Source of the DNA: Whitmania pigra
Taxonomy: Eukaryota > Annelida > Clitellata > Hirudinida > Haemopidae
Assembly: GCA_021613335.1 (NCBI GenBank)
Contig: JAJTWR010000338.1
Span: forward strand, 241,001 to 305,000
DNA length: 64,000 nucleotides
Direction: 5' to 3'
Below are positions 38,093-55,389 of the stretch, in pieces. The notes below the pieces were generated by a model. That model had not been told where the DNA came from. It ran no database searches and saw nothing but the letters and a program-made list of their open reading frames with translations. A program made the translations under genes and the position numbers. Within the stretch, counting starts at the first letter, position 1, and every line of letters begins with the position of its first letter.

Positions 38093-39156
38093 TTAAGGAT
38101 AATAAAGGTCGAATCTAGAAAGAGATGCAGAGTGCCTAGGTGTGGGACGCAGAGAAATTTCTGGTAGAAGCTTGTATTGGTGGGTTGTAACATAGCCATT
38201 GTAGCCATTAGGAGGGGCATCGGATATGATCAGCTGATCGAGTGCCCCGCCAAGAAGCGAGATCTTGTCATCCGGCCAGATTATTTCGAAGGTTCGACTC
38301 TTTGGGATGCGACCGCATGACTGTGACCTTTGCCTCATGCTTTTGCTCTTTTGACTTGATGGAAGATTATACTTAAGGAATATTTCGTCTCTGGGCATGT
38401 CCAGCAGACCTTTGCGTCTAGCGAAACGTACCAACAATTTTTGAAATCCCGGGTTAGATAACAGAACCCTCCGTTTACTCTTTAGATGCTTCGTGGCTTT
38501 AAGGATGGGCAACTTGCATCGCTCCATAAGATAGGCAAGACACACGGCGCCGCTTCTGTTTATACCGAGTGCACAATGAACCAATACATTTCCTCCCCTC
38601 TGTCGAGCCTAAAACAAATGTTATTTCCAATTTAAATGTAACGTTAATATGTGGAGTTAGGATAAAATAGAGGAAAAGGTCAAACTGTATATAAAAATAT
38701 CTTGAAAGGCAAAACTTTTCGATAGACTAGATTTCAACCCATTGGATATGGATAATTATAGTTATCTGCAGATTGTGTCTGAAAATCCAACAAGTAAAAT
38801 TAATGTCTTCAGATGGGTTTGCTTACCTTGTCTATGAATCTGAAGGACTCTGGAAAATGCCTGGTTATGTCGTAGCTATCCGTATCATCAGCAGGAAATT
38901 CGTGATATTCAATGTTCAAGCCATCATACGGTGTACCGAAATAAGTTCTTGGTCCCTTGTAAGCCGCACAGTTAAGCACATGTGCGATGTTGAGTTTTTC
39001 TAAGGTTTTCCATGATTCCGCATTTCTCAGACTACCCAAATATACTCCTTCCATTACTTTTGCAGGTTCTTGGGGATTGTGCCCCTTAAATGGCTCTGTC
39101 AGCAGAATCGAACTCATAACTTCCAGATACTCTCCATCTGATAGATAAGAAACCAT
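38093..39156 (-). CDS. Atypical dual-specificity protein phosphatase
   Basis: Cysteine-dependent phosphatase of the VHR/atypical DUSP type. Two exons on the minus strand, 39156-38827 (110 codons) and 38608-38093 (171 codons plus stop), give 281 aa in phase 0. Seen: VYLGSLRNAESWKTLEKLNI at the start of the catalytic domain, FPADDTDSYDI with the probable general-acid Asp near residues 90-93, and the P-loop VHCALGINRSG with Cys122 and Arg128 of CX5R. AYLMERCKL and the usual C-terminal helices follow. No MAPK-binding rhodanese domain is present. After the domain there is a Ser/Arg-rich tail of about 110 residues (QKSKSMRQRSQSCGR). The active-site residues look intact, so it should be active; the substrate cannot be told. 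Confidence 0.92.
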
Positions 39157-39900
39157 TTCAACGTTTTAATCCCGAAACAATTACTATGTGAACGAAATGT
39201 GTAGATTGTTTTTAGTCCAACGGTAGGAGTTTCAGGAACGGAGAAAAAGTTCATTCGAAACTCGGCTATTTATGCGGGTTATCTCCTTTCAGCTTCTCTG
39301 AAGTTCATCAAATTTCATGCTCGAAAATGCCAAGAACTTGAAATCTGTAGAAATGTTCTTAAACAATAACACAGCAAGCTCAGAAATTATTGTTCCATTC
39401 ATAGAAACATCTCTGCTATTTGTACCAATTCCAAGACCCAACGCATCACTGCAAGCATTTGCGTGCACTAAAAATAAAGTTTTGGTATGTTGGAGCTTAG
39501 TGTACTTGGTCTACAGTTATTCACGTATTTCTTCGGTTTTTTTATACTATTATACCCAAATGAAAAAATTATTGCACTGAGCTGTAATTGCTAACAAGAT
39601 TGGCATGTAATTATATTATGAGAAACTTGACATACTTCGTTATTGAAATCTCAATCTTTTATTTTTTAATATTTTATTTAAACAAAAATATGTGTAATTG
39701 TTATTTAAACTGTAAAATATGTAATTACATTATTTGTAAAAAAATAAAAATAAACACTTCAAAATAATTATTGGTCCTGACTCAGCCCATCACTGATTTG
39801 ACCTGCTTAATTCGTGATTGACACACTTTTAGACAAAACATTGCTCGGAATCTGAGATTTTGATGACAAATTGTTTCTGGTGAAAACGAACAACATTTTG
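39157..39900. promoter_or_regulatory. Shared divergent upstream region of DUSP and PP1
   Basis: The two start codons are 744 bp apart and point away from each other, so both promoters must lie here or close by. No TATA or other named motif was identified; the assignment rests on position only. Confidence 0.4.
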
Positions 39901-42174
<2,274 letters not shown>

Positions 42175-42966
42175 CATGGACGACCCAGCTGAATGGTCAC
42201 ACATTTATTTGTATAACCTATCTTTCGTGCCCAATCATGTTCGGCGTCTACGCACGGGCCGCTTGTGCGTGTAAATCTAGAAACAATTTCTCGAGGATTA
42301 GAACCACTTAATTTCTCAGTTTGTTAAACAGGAATGCATTATCATCATGTTTTGCTGACATTCTGCAATTTATATTTTGTCTCACTGTACCATAGCATTC
42401 TGTCAAAATGCTGCCAAGTTTTAGTTTAGGAGCGCTATCAAAGGTTTCAAATAATGTAACCACCAGACCGACATTTTTGAGTCTTTATCTTTTTATCGGC
42501 ACAAAATCTCGAAACAATCAAAGTCTTGACATTTTTACAGAATCAAGAAATTTCACCTTTAAGCACAAACAAAAGTTCAAACTGATGCTGTAAACCTTCA
42601 GACATGCTCGAGCAGCAGTTAGAGAATGAGAGGGATTCATTTCAATTCCGTTTTGAATGAGTCGATGCAAAAGTATTCGAAACAAATGATTTAAAACTTT
42701 TAAAAATGATTGATATCAGGATTACATCTGAAGAAAACAAGCTCAAGATTGTTATGACAAAACTATACAAATAACAATTTCTGTTCATAAGGATAACAAT
42801 GTCACCGGACACCGTTCCCGGTGCCCGGATACGAGTAGCAGACGACAAAGAGGTCCATGCTTGTAATCCTAAAAAATGTCTGAATGCTCAAGAATTACAT
42901 TAAAATGCAACGATACGAGTCACACATTGAAAGCAAATGGCATCAAAATTAGAATACGTGGTTCCC
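42175..42966. other. Convergent region between PP1 and Smad
   Basis: Contains the 3' UTRs of both genes. No coding exon was recognised. Confidence 0.5.
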
Positions 42967-45912
<2,946 letters not shown>

Positions 45913-46807
45913 AATAAAAATAAAAATCTACAAGCAGGCAACCAAAGTAACGACTAGCGAGAACGCAAATAGCCAAGATCGCTGACTTGAAAAAAAATAA
46001 ATAGCCGTCCTAGCGTTGAGTTACCACTTGCACGTTTCTCTTCGATTCCAATTTTTTTAACTTGTCAAAAATCACGCAAAGGCCTTTTTTAAATTTGAAA
46101 ATTATATTAAAAAATTTTTATTAATATTAATTAAGTAAAAATTAAAGCCCTCAATTAGGAACAGCTGTTCACCCGTTTTTATCGCCCCGGGGCATGGTGC
46201 ACGCCTACCACATTTTAAGGCTTATTTGCCAGTTAGAAACTAAATTATAATCCGAAGGAAGAAAAACCGTACAAAATATTTTCTCCATCTTCGGGAAGAA
46301 TCGACTGGAACCAAAAACACAAAGCACCAATCCTCTAGACCTCACAGCCAATCGTCCCTACCCAAACCAACTGGTGGCACAACCGCCTACTAGGGAGGCC
46401 AAGACTCAATCGTGCATAAACCCTCTGACCTTTATTCAGATTGTGATTTCTTAAAAAATAAGTTAGAACAAAATGCAAAAGATCTGAGGTGGGTCTGACA
46501 AGTGTCTGTAATGGTATGTCATTGGGAACAGCATAAGAAAACAGTACATCCAAAAATAACATTCAAAATCTGCCCAATTTCTGTAGGAATTTCAGGAAAA
46601 CAAAAGCTATTCAAAAGAAATATAACTTTCAACATCTCTCAACACACCAAAACTAAATTTCAACTGAGAATTCTTTAAACTGGCCCGTCGAACTACTACG
46701 AGGAAGAATTATCCTTCACAACATCAACTACTTGAAAACGACTCGACGAAGCCATGTACGGCAAACAAAATTGTCCCGCCATCGTGTCCGTGACATCAAA
46801 ACTGGCT
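45913..46807. other. Region between the Smad start and the enolase-phosphatase 3' end
   Basis: Holds the Smad 5' region and the 3' UTR of the upstream minus-strand gene. A minus-strand AATAAA at 46436-46431 could end the latter. Several 70-100-residue open frames overlap the last exon of the enolase-phosphatase gene in wrong frames. A C-run (about 45584-45597) lies in the first Smad intron. Confidence 0.5.
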
Positions 46808-48180
46808 TTAGTTGTGAACGGCAGTCGGAGCCTGCTGGCGGCTGACCTTCTGGGGTGTGGATTCAGGATGGGAAACATGGAACACCCCCTTAAGTTCACT
46901 GATCGTGACAAATGCCTCGTCCTTCTGTTCCGTTTCGCCCGACCTTTTCAGGAGAACGGCTTCCAGCCCAGCTGCCGATGCAGCTCTGGCCTCTGCATGA
47001 AATATTAAAAAAAGCCAATGGAATTGCTCTGCATAACATACGAACCAGATCAAGAATAAGTAAATTGAAACACAAAAAAACTTTGCTTCTTGGTGCAAAA
47101 GCCAAACTACCAACCATGTGGGGATGTGGTGACGAACAAAACATCTCCAGGAGTGAACTTTATCTTGTCTGCCACCTTGGCATAAGTTTCCTTCACAGAC
47201 TTAGGATGGCCATCAAAGGTTTCAAAGTGGACATCATCCTGATTAAAATTGAAATTAATGCAACATAAATCTCCAAAAACATAAAATTCCAAATCACCTC
47301 AGTAAAGTCATCAGATTTCTTTGCAAACAGAAGGAGCTTCTGTAACTCAACAGACTTTGATGAGAGTATGATGACCTTCACCTTCTTATCAACCCATTCT
47401 TTGATGGCAGGAGCTACATCATCATGCAACCTAACCAACATTTAAAATAATACCTTTGAAGCCAATTGAGAGCAAGCAGACAAGATTGAAAAAGAGCCAA
47501 AAAATCTTATCACAAGTCGTGCAACCAGAACAAGCCGGTGCGGCATTGTTAACTGCCATTCATATAAATATTTGAGGCACGGAAAAGAAAGACTCACTCG
47601 ACAACCAGTTCCTTCCTTTCAATTCCATCACTGAGGATCAGTGCAACAAGCTTTTCCACTTTGCACGAATCTTCTGCCTTGTTGAGTAACACTTTAACAT
47701 TTTCTGCCACAATCTTGACTAGTTCTTCGTCACTGGCTCCTTCTGGCACTTCTTTCAGCCCGTCACCAGTCTATGAGTAAAAGACAGTCGCCAAATGTCA
47801 CTTTGCGAGAGTTGTTTTTAAATTTAACACTGCAGAAAAATCGCCGAACCTCCTTTTTCAGCGACTCCAATATAGCCTTGACCTCATTTTCCTCTAAATG
47901 CTTGGACAAATAATCAGCGCAGTTATCCTTAACAAAGCCGTACAGCTTTTCCTGCGTGCAAAGACATCTAATGTTAGAAATATTAACACATCGATCATTT
48001 CGAACGAAGTTATCGAGCTAAAAATTATCGACAAGGACGCGGAAAATTCCTAGCGGGTAAGCTCACTTTAATGAAAGAAGACGGCACAATCGACTCGTCA
48101 AAATCGACAATTATTGCTTTGATGTGATCGTGGGTCGAACCCTCGGCTGTGGATGCGCGTTTTCTTGAGCTTTTTTCCAT
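46808..48180 (-). CDS. ENOPH1: Enolase-phosphatase E1 (methionine salvage) homologue, diverged
   Basis: HAD-superfamily protein related to the bifunctional E1 enzyme of methionine salvage. Six exons on the minus strand: 48180-48067, 47951-47850, 47770-47598, 47430-47298, 47238-47115 and 46992-46808, totalling 276 aa in exact frame (human 261). A Ser/Lys/Arg-rich 20-residue start precedes motif I, AIIVDFDESIVPSSF, where the family has the VILLDIEGTTTPIAF type. HDDVAPAIKEWVDKKVKVII leads to motif II, LSSKSVELQKLL (family YSSGSVEAQKLL). FETFDGHPKSVKETYAKVAD precedes the motif III/IV region DVLFVTTSPHEARAASAAGL, where the family has FLTDVTREASAA. The motif I Asp and motif II Ser are kept, but the Asp of FLTD is Thr and the DxEGT loop is DFDES. 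Fold homology is strong; retained activity is doubtful. The C-terminus is longer and polar. Confidence 0.88.
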
Positions 48181-50700
48181 ATTTTTCAAAGATACCGACC
48201 GTCAAAACGAAGCACCAGACCGGTTAATGAGCTGTAGAATGTTCCACGGAAATCACAGCCTTTAACCAATCAACATTTGAATTATTTTTAGCGCAATCTT
48301 GTCATCCAATAGCAGCAGACAAACCTGAAAATATAAACTTTTTATTTTTAAAATTATTATTAATAAATTAAGAAAGTATGTAATTACAAATTATTTTTTA
48401 AATATTTAAATTTAAATAAAAATTGTTACCTGTCAACCCTAGCGAATGCTTTAAAAGTAATTTTGGCATTTATTGAAACACGAATGCAGCTCTAAAATGA
48501 AAATATTTTTTAAACATTCACTTAACTAAAAGCTTAGTTTCAGGCATTAAAAAAGAGGTCAGTTTAATTAAAAAATACTTTAACAAAATCAATTCAATTA
48601 AATTATAAACGTTCTAAAATAATCTGCATAATTAAAACGTATACATGAATTCGTTTTTCTTTTCTGAAGTTTTCCTGGGAAAAATGGGGAGACGCGAGGG
48701 AACGATCAATTCAAATTCACGTCGTGCTGGCAGTTAGATTCGGGGCTAAGCAGAGCTTTTCAGAATATTGTTACGTGTCTTGCTAGGAAGAGAAATAAAT
48801 ACATACTAATGCCCAACATAAATTACGCTTATTTCTCCCTAACGACTTCCGGTCTGTGCACGGTTACAATGTCGGTTTTCAAGATGGTGGACAATCGAAG
48901 ACATGCTGAAGTGTCGCCATGACAATCGAGTTGCGTGTAAACAGCCTTCTATATATTGATATAATTGGCCTTTTATAGGCAACCGCGTTATTATTAAAGA
49001 ATTTATTTTGGAATAATTCCACGACAACGACAGGAATAGTAACAGCAAACTCGTCAAATAGATAATAAATAAAATAAATATAGTCATCGATTATATGATG
49101 AGGGAAAATGTGTAAATAATAGAAATTTCGATTAGATTTCCTAGTCGTTTGCTAATCTTTCCCTCAAAGACTATTTAAGATATTGCAACTAATTCGTCTA
49201 CATCCATCAAGACACATTTGGTTTTCGAGAAATGAAAAAAAAAATTTTTTTTCTCCCATCCCTATGACGTCATTAGACACGCGCAGAGATAATTTTTGTT
49301 GGACGAGTGGAATAGATGGGGTGTGAAATTAACGGCACGTCTTGAATGCTCAATTATGTCCGATCTGTTTCCAGAAATTGAGATGAGAATTTCATTTGGG
49401 ATTCCAAACCGTTTTATTTGTTGTTGTTTTTTTATTCTTATAAATTCGCTCGACCAAAAGATGGCGGTTGTTTAACGCCCAGGCTAAAGGAAGAGATTTC
49501 AACGCGACACCTGTCAGATGAAGAGTTCTCACCTTTACTCCACTCATCCAGGTCGTACATCCATCCAGACATACCATACGCGATCAACTCGTCTGCTTGG
49601 AAGCGTGGGAGGGAGATTTGCTTTTAGGCGAATTTGAAAATACATGTGAACGTATTAAAAATCTGTGAATGGAAAAAATTCCCAATCACAGTCATGTTAC
49701 GAGCGCTAAGTTTCACGGATTCTCGAAGAGATTTGAGATGATGGCCTTTGAAGGCGGATGATGAGTTGGCGCTCTCTCTGATATTCCTCGAGTTTATTAG
49801 ATTATCGAGGTATTAATCTGAATGATGAAATCCCATTTCAACGAAGAAGCCACGAATGAACTTTGTATGCCGACCTTTGACCTTCATTCTAAACCTCCTT
49901 TTCTCCTTCTCACTTTCTCTCCATCAGGTTTCGATGGTGCTCCACATTACGAGTCTCCAACGAGAAATAATCAAATTCCTCACATGCAGCCATAAAGGAG
50001 CAGCTCTGGGAGAAGTGTTGAGCCCAAGAGTTCTCCAGACGATGAAGATGATGATGGTGATGGTGGCTATGGAAATTATGATGATGATGATGACTATGAG
50101 GTTGATGATAACCACGACGAAATGAGCAAAAAAAATCAGTGTGTTCGCCCAAGTCAAAGGTTTCAACGTCGACCACGGAATACGTGAACACGAAGAAGGT
50201 TCCCTGAAGGTCAGCGATGCGTGAAAATAAGTAGCCAGAAAATTCAAACAAGTCTCTAACAAGAGGGGCAAATTACATTCCTCTGTTTCTTCATGGCTGA
50301 CCTCCTCTCTCTCTCTTGAGACTTCAACTCACCCAGTCTAACCACCCGTGTTCGAAACCCGGCTCTGGATCTTCTCAGGGATTCTTTCAGGCATACCTTC
50401 GCCCCCATAAATTGTTATTTTGAGCGTCAGCGATACAAAAAGTATTTTGCTTGAAATCAGAAATGAAAGTTTCATAATCACTCGTCAAAGTTATTAATTA
50501 CATTCTTAGCGCTTCTTTCCTCAGCAATATTTTTGGAGAAAATGATTTAAGTCATCATGTTATTACTACAACGAAATTGCACTATTTGAGAAACATTGCG
50601 AAAATACCATAGTGACTTACAAAAAAAAAACATTAAATGCAAAATAGTTGAGATAAAAGCGCAAGCCAACTTGATCGAAGATGAAATTGCAAAAAAGTAT
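48181..50700. other. Region with no confident gene
   Basis: AT-rich spacer upstream of the enolase-phosphatase gene. A 69-residue frame at 49418-49627 has a weak villin-headpiece resemblance (see rejected items). A GATGATG tract lies at 50040-50105. A B-box-like GTGTTCGAAACCC at about 50348 may mark another tRNA-related SINE remnant. Confidence 0.4.
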
Positions 50701-50710
50701 CTTAACAGGT

Positions 50711-51226
50711 GCGAGGAGGTATTATGAAAGTATCATTAAAGATGTTGAAGAAAGATTAAATGATAAATCGATTGAGATTTTACTATTCGCAAGTCGATTT
50801 GAGACTTTTCAATCAACGTCAGGTCCACAAGACAAAGAAGTCATAAATTTTTTTAAATAATTTCCCAACGCAGAAGCTGTACTTGCGGATTTGAAATTTT
50901 TAAAATTTTTCTTACAGTTTATGGTTGATTGCATGATGAAATATACAAACCAGACGAATGTCCATCAACAAAAATATTGGAAGCTCATGTGGGGTCATTA
51001 TGATATACAATATGATATACAATATGATATACATATGATATACAACATGATATACATTATGATATACATTATGATATACATTATGATATACAATATGATA
51101 TACATTATGATATACTGTGTGTTACAAGCGCTCTGTGAAATCCTACGTGTTAATCCTGTAACAACCGTTTCAGTAGAGAGATCGTTTAGCACAATGAACA
51201 AGGACACTCAACAAGGCAAGAAGTAA
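50711..51226 (+). pseudogene. hAT-family transposase remnant
   Basis: One reading frame from 50711 to 51226 is interrupted by a single TAA at 50858. Its N-terminal part (ARRYYESIIKDVEERLNDKS, then a PQDKEVINFF segment) resembles the region before the dimerisation domain of hAT/ZBED-type transposases. The C-terminal part, CEILRVNPVTTVSVERSFST, matches the hAT dimerisation motif (V/A-x-x-ERSFS). Between them sits a 12-bp tandem array that adds about 38 repetitive residues without breaking the frame. The catalytic half and the termini were not found, so this is a relic. Confidence 0.75.
51000..51117 (+). repeat. 12-bp tandem repeat TATGATATACAA/ATT
   Basis: About ten copies of a 12-bp unit (TATGATATACAA or ATGATATACATT), mostly exact in length. 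It lies inside the transposase remnant and is in frame, translated as YDIQ and MIYI repeats. Confidence 0.95.
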
Positions 51227-52814
51227 AAAGATAACAGAAACTTTAACTTGTTATATTATACTTTTATCGAACTCTCAAATTATTGGGTTTGAAATTAGTA
51301 TTTTGCAAAAAAAAAGCCCTTCCCCCGAATGATATTGTCTGAAAGAAACCCTGTACCTTCTGCAGAAGATTAAGTATGGTTTAAGACTCCTTTTTCTTTA
51401 AGTATGGTTTAAGCCCTTCCAGGCGGGGGCTACAATCGAGCCATTAATTGTGAGTTGCTTTGTGTTTCAGGTGTCTGGCGATGATGACGATGCTGATGAT
51501 GGTGGCGATGATGATGATGATGATTATTACTATTCTCGAAAAAGATGATCGAGAAAACCTAGGAAAGCAATAACTCTCCTGGGAGGCAGTCATAAATCGA
51601 ACAGACTTTTGCAGGTCCGAATCTGCTCCGCAACGTGGGATGTGCTGCTAATTCTCACCGTCAGGAACAAAGATAGAACAGACTATCAGCAGACACGGCA
51701 AAGGAAATCATTTGTTCTCGAAGTCTCCTATCTCTCACGTATCTCGCGTGCATCCACAAGCCCAGTCAGCACTTTTTTTTAAAACTCGAATCTTACATTT
51801 TAAAGACGGCAAAGAACATTAAAAAAAGCTTTGGATTTTCAGATGAAATAAAAAAAATATAGAAAAAGAAGTGAATTCTTAAAAAAGCAACTCGCTTAAT
51901 TTGAAAACAGAAGCTGCCCTCAAAACGTCTGATGAATGCTCCCATCCGAGCTGGAAACATTGTTCTTAGGAATAGATTATCTCCGCTCATGTTATTATTT
52001 CCTTTCCCAAGCATTTGAGACGAACCAGAGCAACTGTTTAGGAGAACAATGCATCTTCCGTTTGCATCGTCCACCAGCACCATTTGCAGCTGCAACCATT
52101 TGACATCACGAAAGTATGATTCTTTCTTGTTTGTCGATTCGTCTACGATAAATTGAAATCGATCAAAGAAGGACACATTTTACCGAACTTCTTCTCGGAT
52201 TGATGCTTCGGAACGATGACCCGATTCTGAGGCTGCCGAGAGAGGAAAACTGTTTGCAAAATGTGTTGATGCGTGCTTTCGTATCGCGAGACGACGATGA
52301 TGATGATGCTCTTGATGATGATGATGATGACGAGATTACGAGATGATGATGATGATGATGAGATGATGACTCTAAAGTATCCACTTTCTCTCTAGAAGCT
52401 TCCTTTCTGGAGTCGAGCGCCGATATAAATAGCGGTTGCTGATTCACACGCCGATGTCGCGGATGTTACGTCTTGGGTGCGTTCGGTCCTTGCAAAAAAA
52501 AAAACAAAAAACGATTATTTGGCGAGAATTTTTGTCTTTTATTTATTTCTGTCAAAGGTTGATTGAGAGGTAAGATGGCGGATTGTCGTTTTGTGATCTC
52601 GGTGATTAGTTGCTGTCGTCGTAATCGTCGACGTCGTCGTTAATGTTTCTAAGCGAAGGTTTTATTTTTAATTTTTCAAAATATTTTTTTCGAATTACTA
52701 TTTTTTTGTGGATTTTTTTTTTATTAAAGTTCATCGTGTCGCCAGGGGAGGAGATTTTAAGTTTAGTTGATTTAAAGTGTATGTGGTGCTGGATGAGTCA
52801 CCCTTTATTACAAA

Positions 52815-53032
52815 CAACAACAGCAACAAAAACAACAACAACAACAACAACAACAGCAACAACAACAACATCAACGACAGCAACAACAACAACGACGACA
52901 ATGACAACAGTAACATTGTTGAGTATTTGAAGAATGTCCTAATAGCCTAGTCGTGTAACGGACGCTAATCAGCAACAACAATAAAAACATCAACAACAGC
53001 AACAACAATAATAACAACAGCGACAACAACTC
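52815..53032 (+). repeat. (CAA)n-rich microsatellite region
   Basis: AACAACAAC runs with CAG and GAC interruptions at 52815-52912 and again at 52970-53032, separated by about 55 bp of non-repetitive sequence. Confidence 0.85.
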
Positions 53033-53620
53033 GTAAATTCATTGCATCTGCTTTTTGTTAATTTTTATTGATGATTTATTCATTTAAAAAATAAAAATTA
53101 GCTTTGAAGTTCTCGAGTTGGGTTCTGGTTATTTGAGTTTATTTCTTTATTTTATCACGCTTAAATAATAATAATAATTAGTATTATATAATAATTAATA
53201 TCATTATAATATATTATAATTATAAAAAAAGTAATTACTAATAAATAAATAATTATAATTAGTATTATATTGTTATTATTTATTATTTATATATTATTAA
53301 TATACAGCTTATTTACAATATATATATAAATAATAAATAATATATTTTTATTTTTATGTCATTATTATTGCTATTGAAATAACCTGGGGGTTCGCAAATT
53401 AATAAGTTAACTAATAACTTTATTGGAGCAAATATTCAGTTAACGGAACTGAATAACCGAAGGTAAGTGTTAAGGAATTTGAGATACTTAAGTATGCAAA
53501 TGGATATTTGGGCTTCTGAACTGAGACAAAAGGATACTAAATATAAGACAAAATTAATCAAATATAAACTTAATTATTTTTCTCCACGTTTACATCCACT
53601 ATTATTATTGTTGTTGATGT

Positions 53621-53655
53621 CATCATCATCATCATCGTCATCGTCATCGTTATCG

Positions 53656-53748
<93 letters not shown>

Positions 53749-53772
53749 CCACCATCATCCTCATCATCATCG
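53621..53772 (+). repeat. (CAT)n microsatellite
   Basis: About 150 bp of CATCAT with some CGT interruptions near the ends; the central ~90 bp are pure. It gives poly-Ser, poly-Met and poly-Asp frames. Confidence 0.95.
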
Positions 53773-53973
53773 TGTAAAGTCGTTTTTATGAAAGACATTT
53801 CAAGGTGCTCCGTGGACAACTCGTTTAAATAAATAATTTAATTTTTAATTTTTAATAAAACATGGACGTTGCTCTGTTATTAACTTCACAATGCTTCAGT
53901 GACAATTTTCGCAGAATATAATTTTTATTATCTATTTTTAAATATTACATAAATATATTTTGTTCGTTGTTCA

Positions 53974-54021
53974 GCATCATCACCACCTCCACCACAACCA
54001 TAACCATCATCGTCATCATCA

Positions 54022-54053
<32 letters not shown>

Positions 54054-54097
54054 GTCATCGTCGTCATCATCATCATCATCATCGCCGTCGTCGTCCC
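53974..54097 (+). repeat. (CAT/CGT)n microsatellite
   Basis: Mixed CATCAT, CACCAC and CGTCGT triplets with a pure CGTCGT block in the middle. Confidence 0.9.
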
Positions 54098-55020
54098 CGA
54101 AGCGCTATGTAACCGAAAAGTTATTTTCAGGAATGACTGACGAAATTCGAACGGATGAAAGGATTGAATTATTTATAAAATGGAGAAATAAATGGCATTC
54201 ACAGCGATGCATTCGTCTCTCTAATTCGCCATGAATTTATAAATGACGTTGCTTCTCATTTTCTTAGCGCCGCTGCATTCTTGCGCTCTGACTGATGACC
54301 GCATCACAGACTTGTGCGTTTGGACTTTTTTTCTGCCGCTGTTCTTCTTAATTACTGCGGTCACAATGCATCGTGCATTCGCAATTCACGATTGAATTAT
54401 CGGTGCAACCGTAATTCACCAGGAATTACAGTCCCTGTCCGCAATCCCAGATGCATTCTAACCACGTCTGTGAATCTTCTCTTTCTCATGTCTTTTGGTT
54501 TGATTTGTCATCGTCGCCTGATAAAATCCAGAATCTCGGATGATATGATGGGAAAGACGATGATGATGACGATGAGGATGATGATGATGATGACGATAGT
54601 GATGATGACATTGGTGATGATGACGACATCTACGACGATGATAGAGGTGCTGATGGTGATGATGATGGCTTCAGAGGACTGTTTTCTTTGATTTTCAATT
54701 TAAACTTTGTCGTCATCATCGCCATTCGAGCGAACATCCCTTTGTTTTCCTATCAGAAATAATAATAATAATAAAGTTAACATTAACCACATCAAGAACA
54801 GTAATAGCATTAATAATATTAAAAGCAACAACAACATTATTATTATTATAGTTATTATTATAAATAATCATCACCATCCCCATTTTAATCGTAATCGTCA
54901 TCATGACAGAAGTGCATAATACCAACGGGTGCAGATAACATCCCATTGTCTCAATTGATGAAAACAAGTCGCCTTCTTGAAACATCCTGGTGATTAAGTG
55001 TCACCATCAACGTCGTCGTC

Positions 55021-55030
55021 AGCATCAGCG

Positions 55031-55095
<65 letters not shown>

Positions 55096-55098
55096 GTC

Positions 55099-55164
<66 letters not shown>
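55021..55164 (+). repeat. (CAT)n microsatellite
   Basis: About 144 bp of CAT triplets with rare CGT and CAC interruptions. Adjacent frames encode His, Ser or Met homopolymers and are not genes. Confidence 0.95.
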
Positions 55165-55166
<2 letters not shown>

Positions 55167-55389
55167 TCTCATACCCTGGTTGTGCTTACAACGTGATGTC
55201 GGATGCTGATAAATTCTTCACGTGATGAACAGCAAGGTTGTTGGACAACATTGTTGTGATTGTTGCACATTACGCTGGTTATTAAGACGTGATAATTATT
55301 AAGGAAAATACACTATTACAAATGTATTCATTCGCTTACTCATTCATTCATTGAATCATTCATTCATTTATTCATTCATTAATTCACTT

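Larger units (their letters stand above)
51240..55381. other. Microsatellite-rich spacer without confident gene
   Basis: Contains GAT tracts (51480-51530, 52292-52372, 54547-54668), CAA tracts (52815-52912, 52970-53032), an AT-rich TAAT stretch (53163-53345) and CAT tracts listed separately. A 127-residue minus-strand frame at 51793-52176 has no recognisable motif; the other frames are repeat translations. Confidence 0.55.

Noticed and set aside
49418..49627. Villin-headpiece-like fragment (TRHLSDEEFSPLL, later AWKR)
   Set aside because: Spacing between the two matches is wrong, the C-terminal KK-x-x-LF end is absent, and no neighbouring exons of an abLIM/dematin gene were found.
51793..52176. 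127-aa minus-strand frame
   Set aside because: No recognisable domain or splice partner; its C-terminal part is low-complexity hydrophobic.
53574..53819. Poly-Asp, poly-Met and poly-Ser open frames
   Set aside because: They are three frames of the same CAT/GAT microsatellite.
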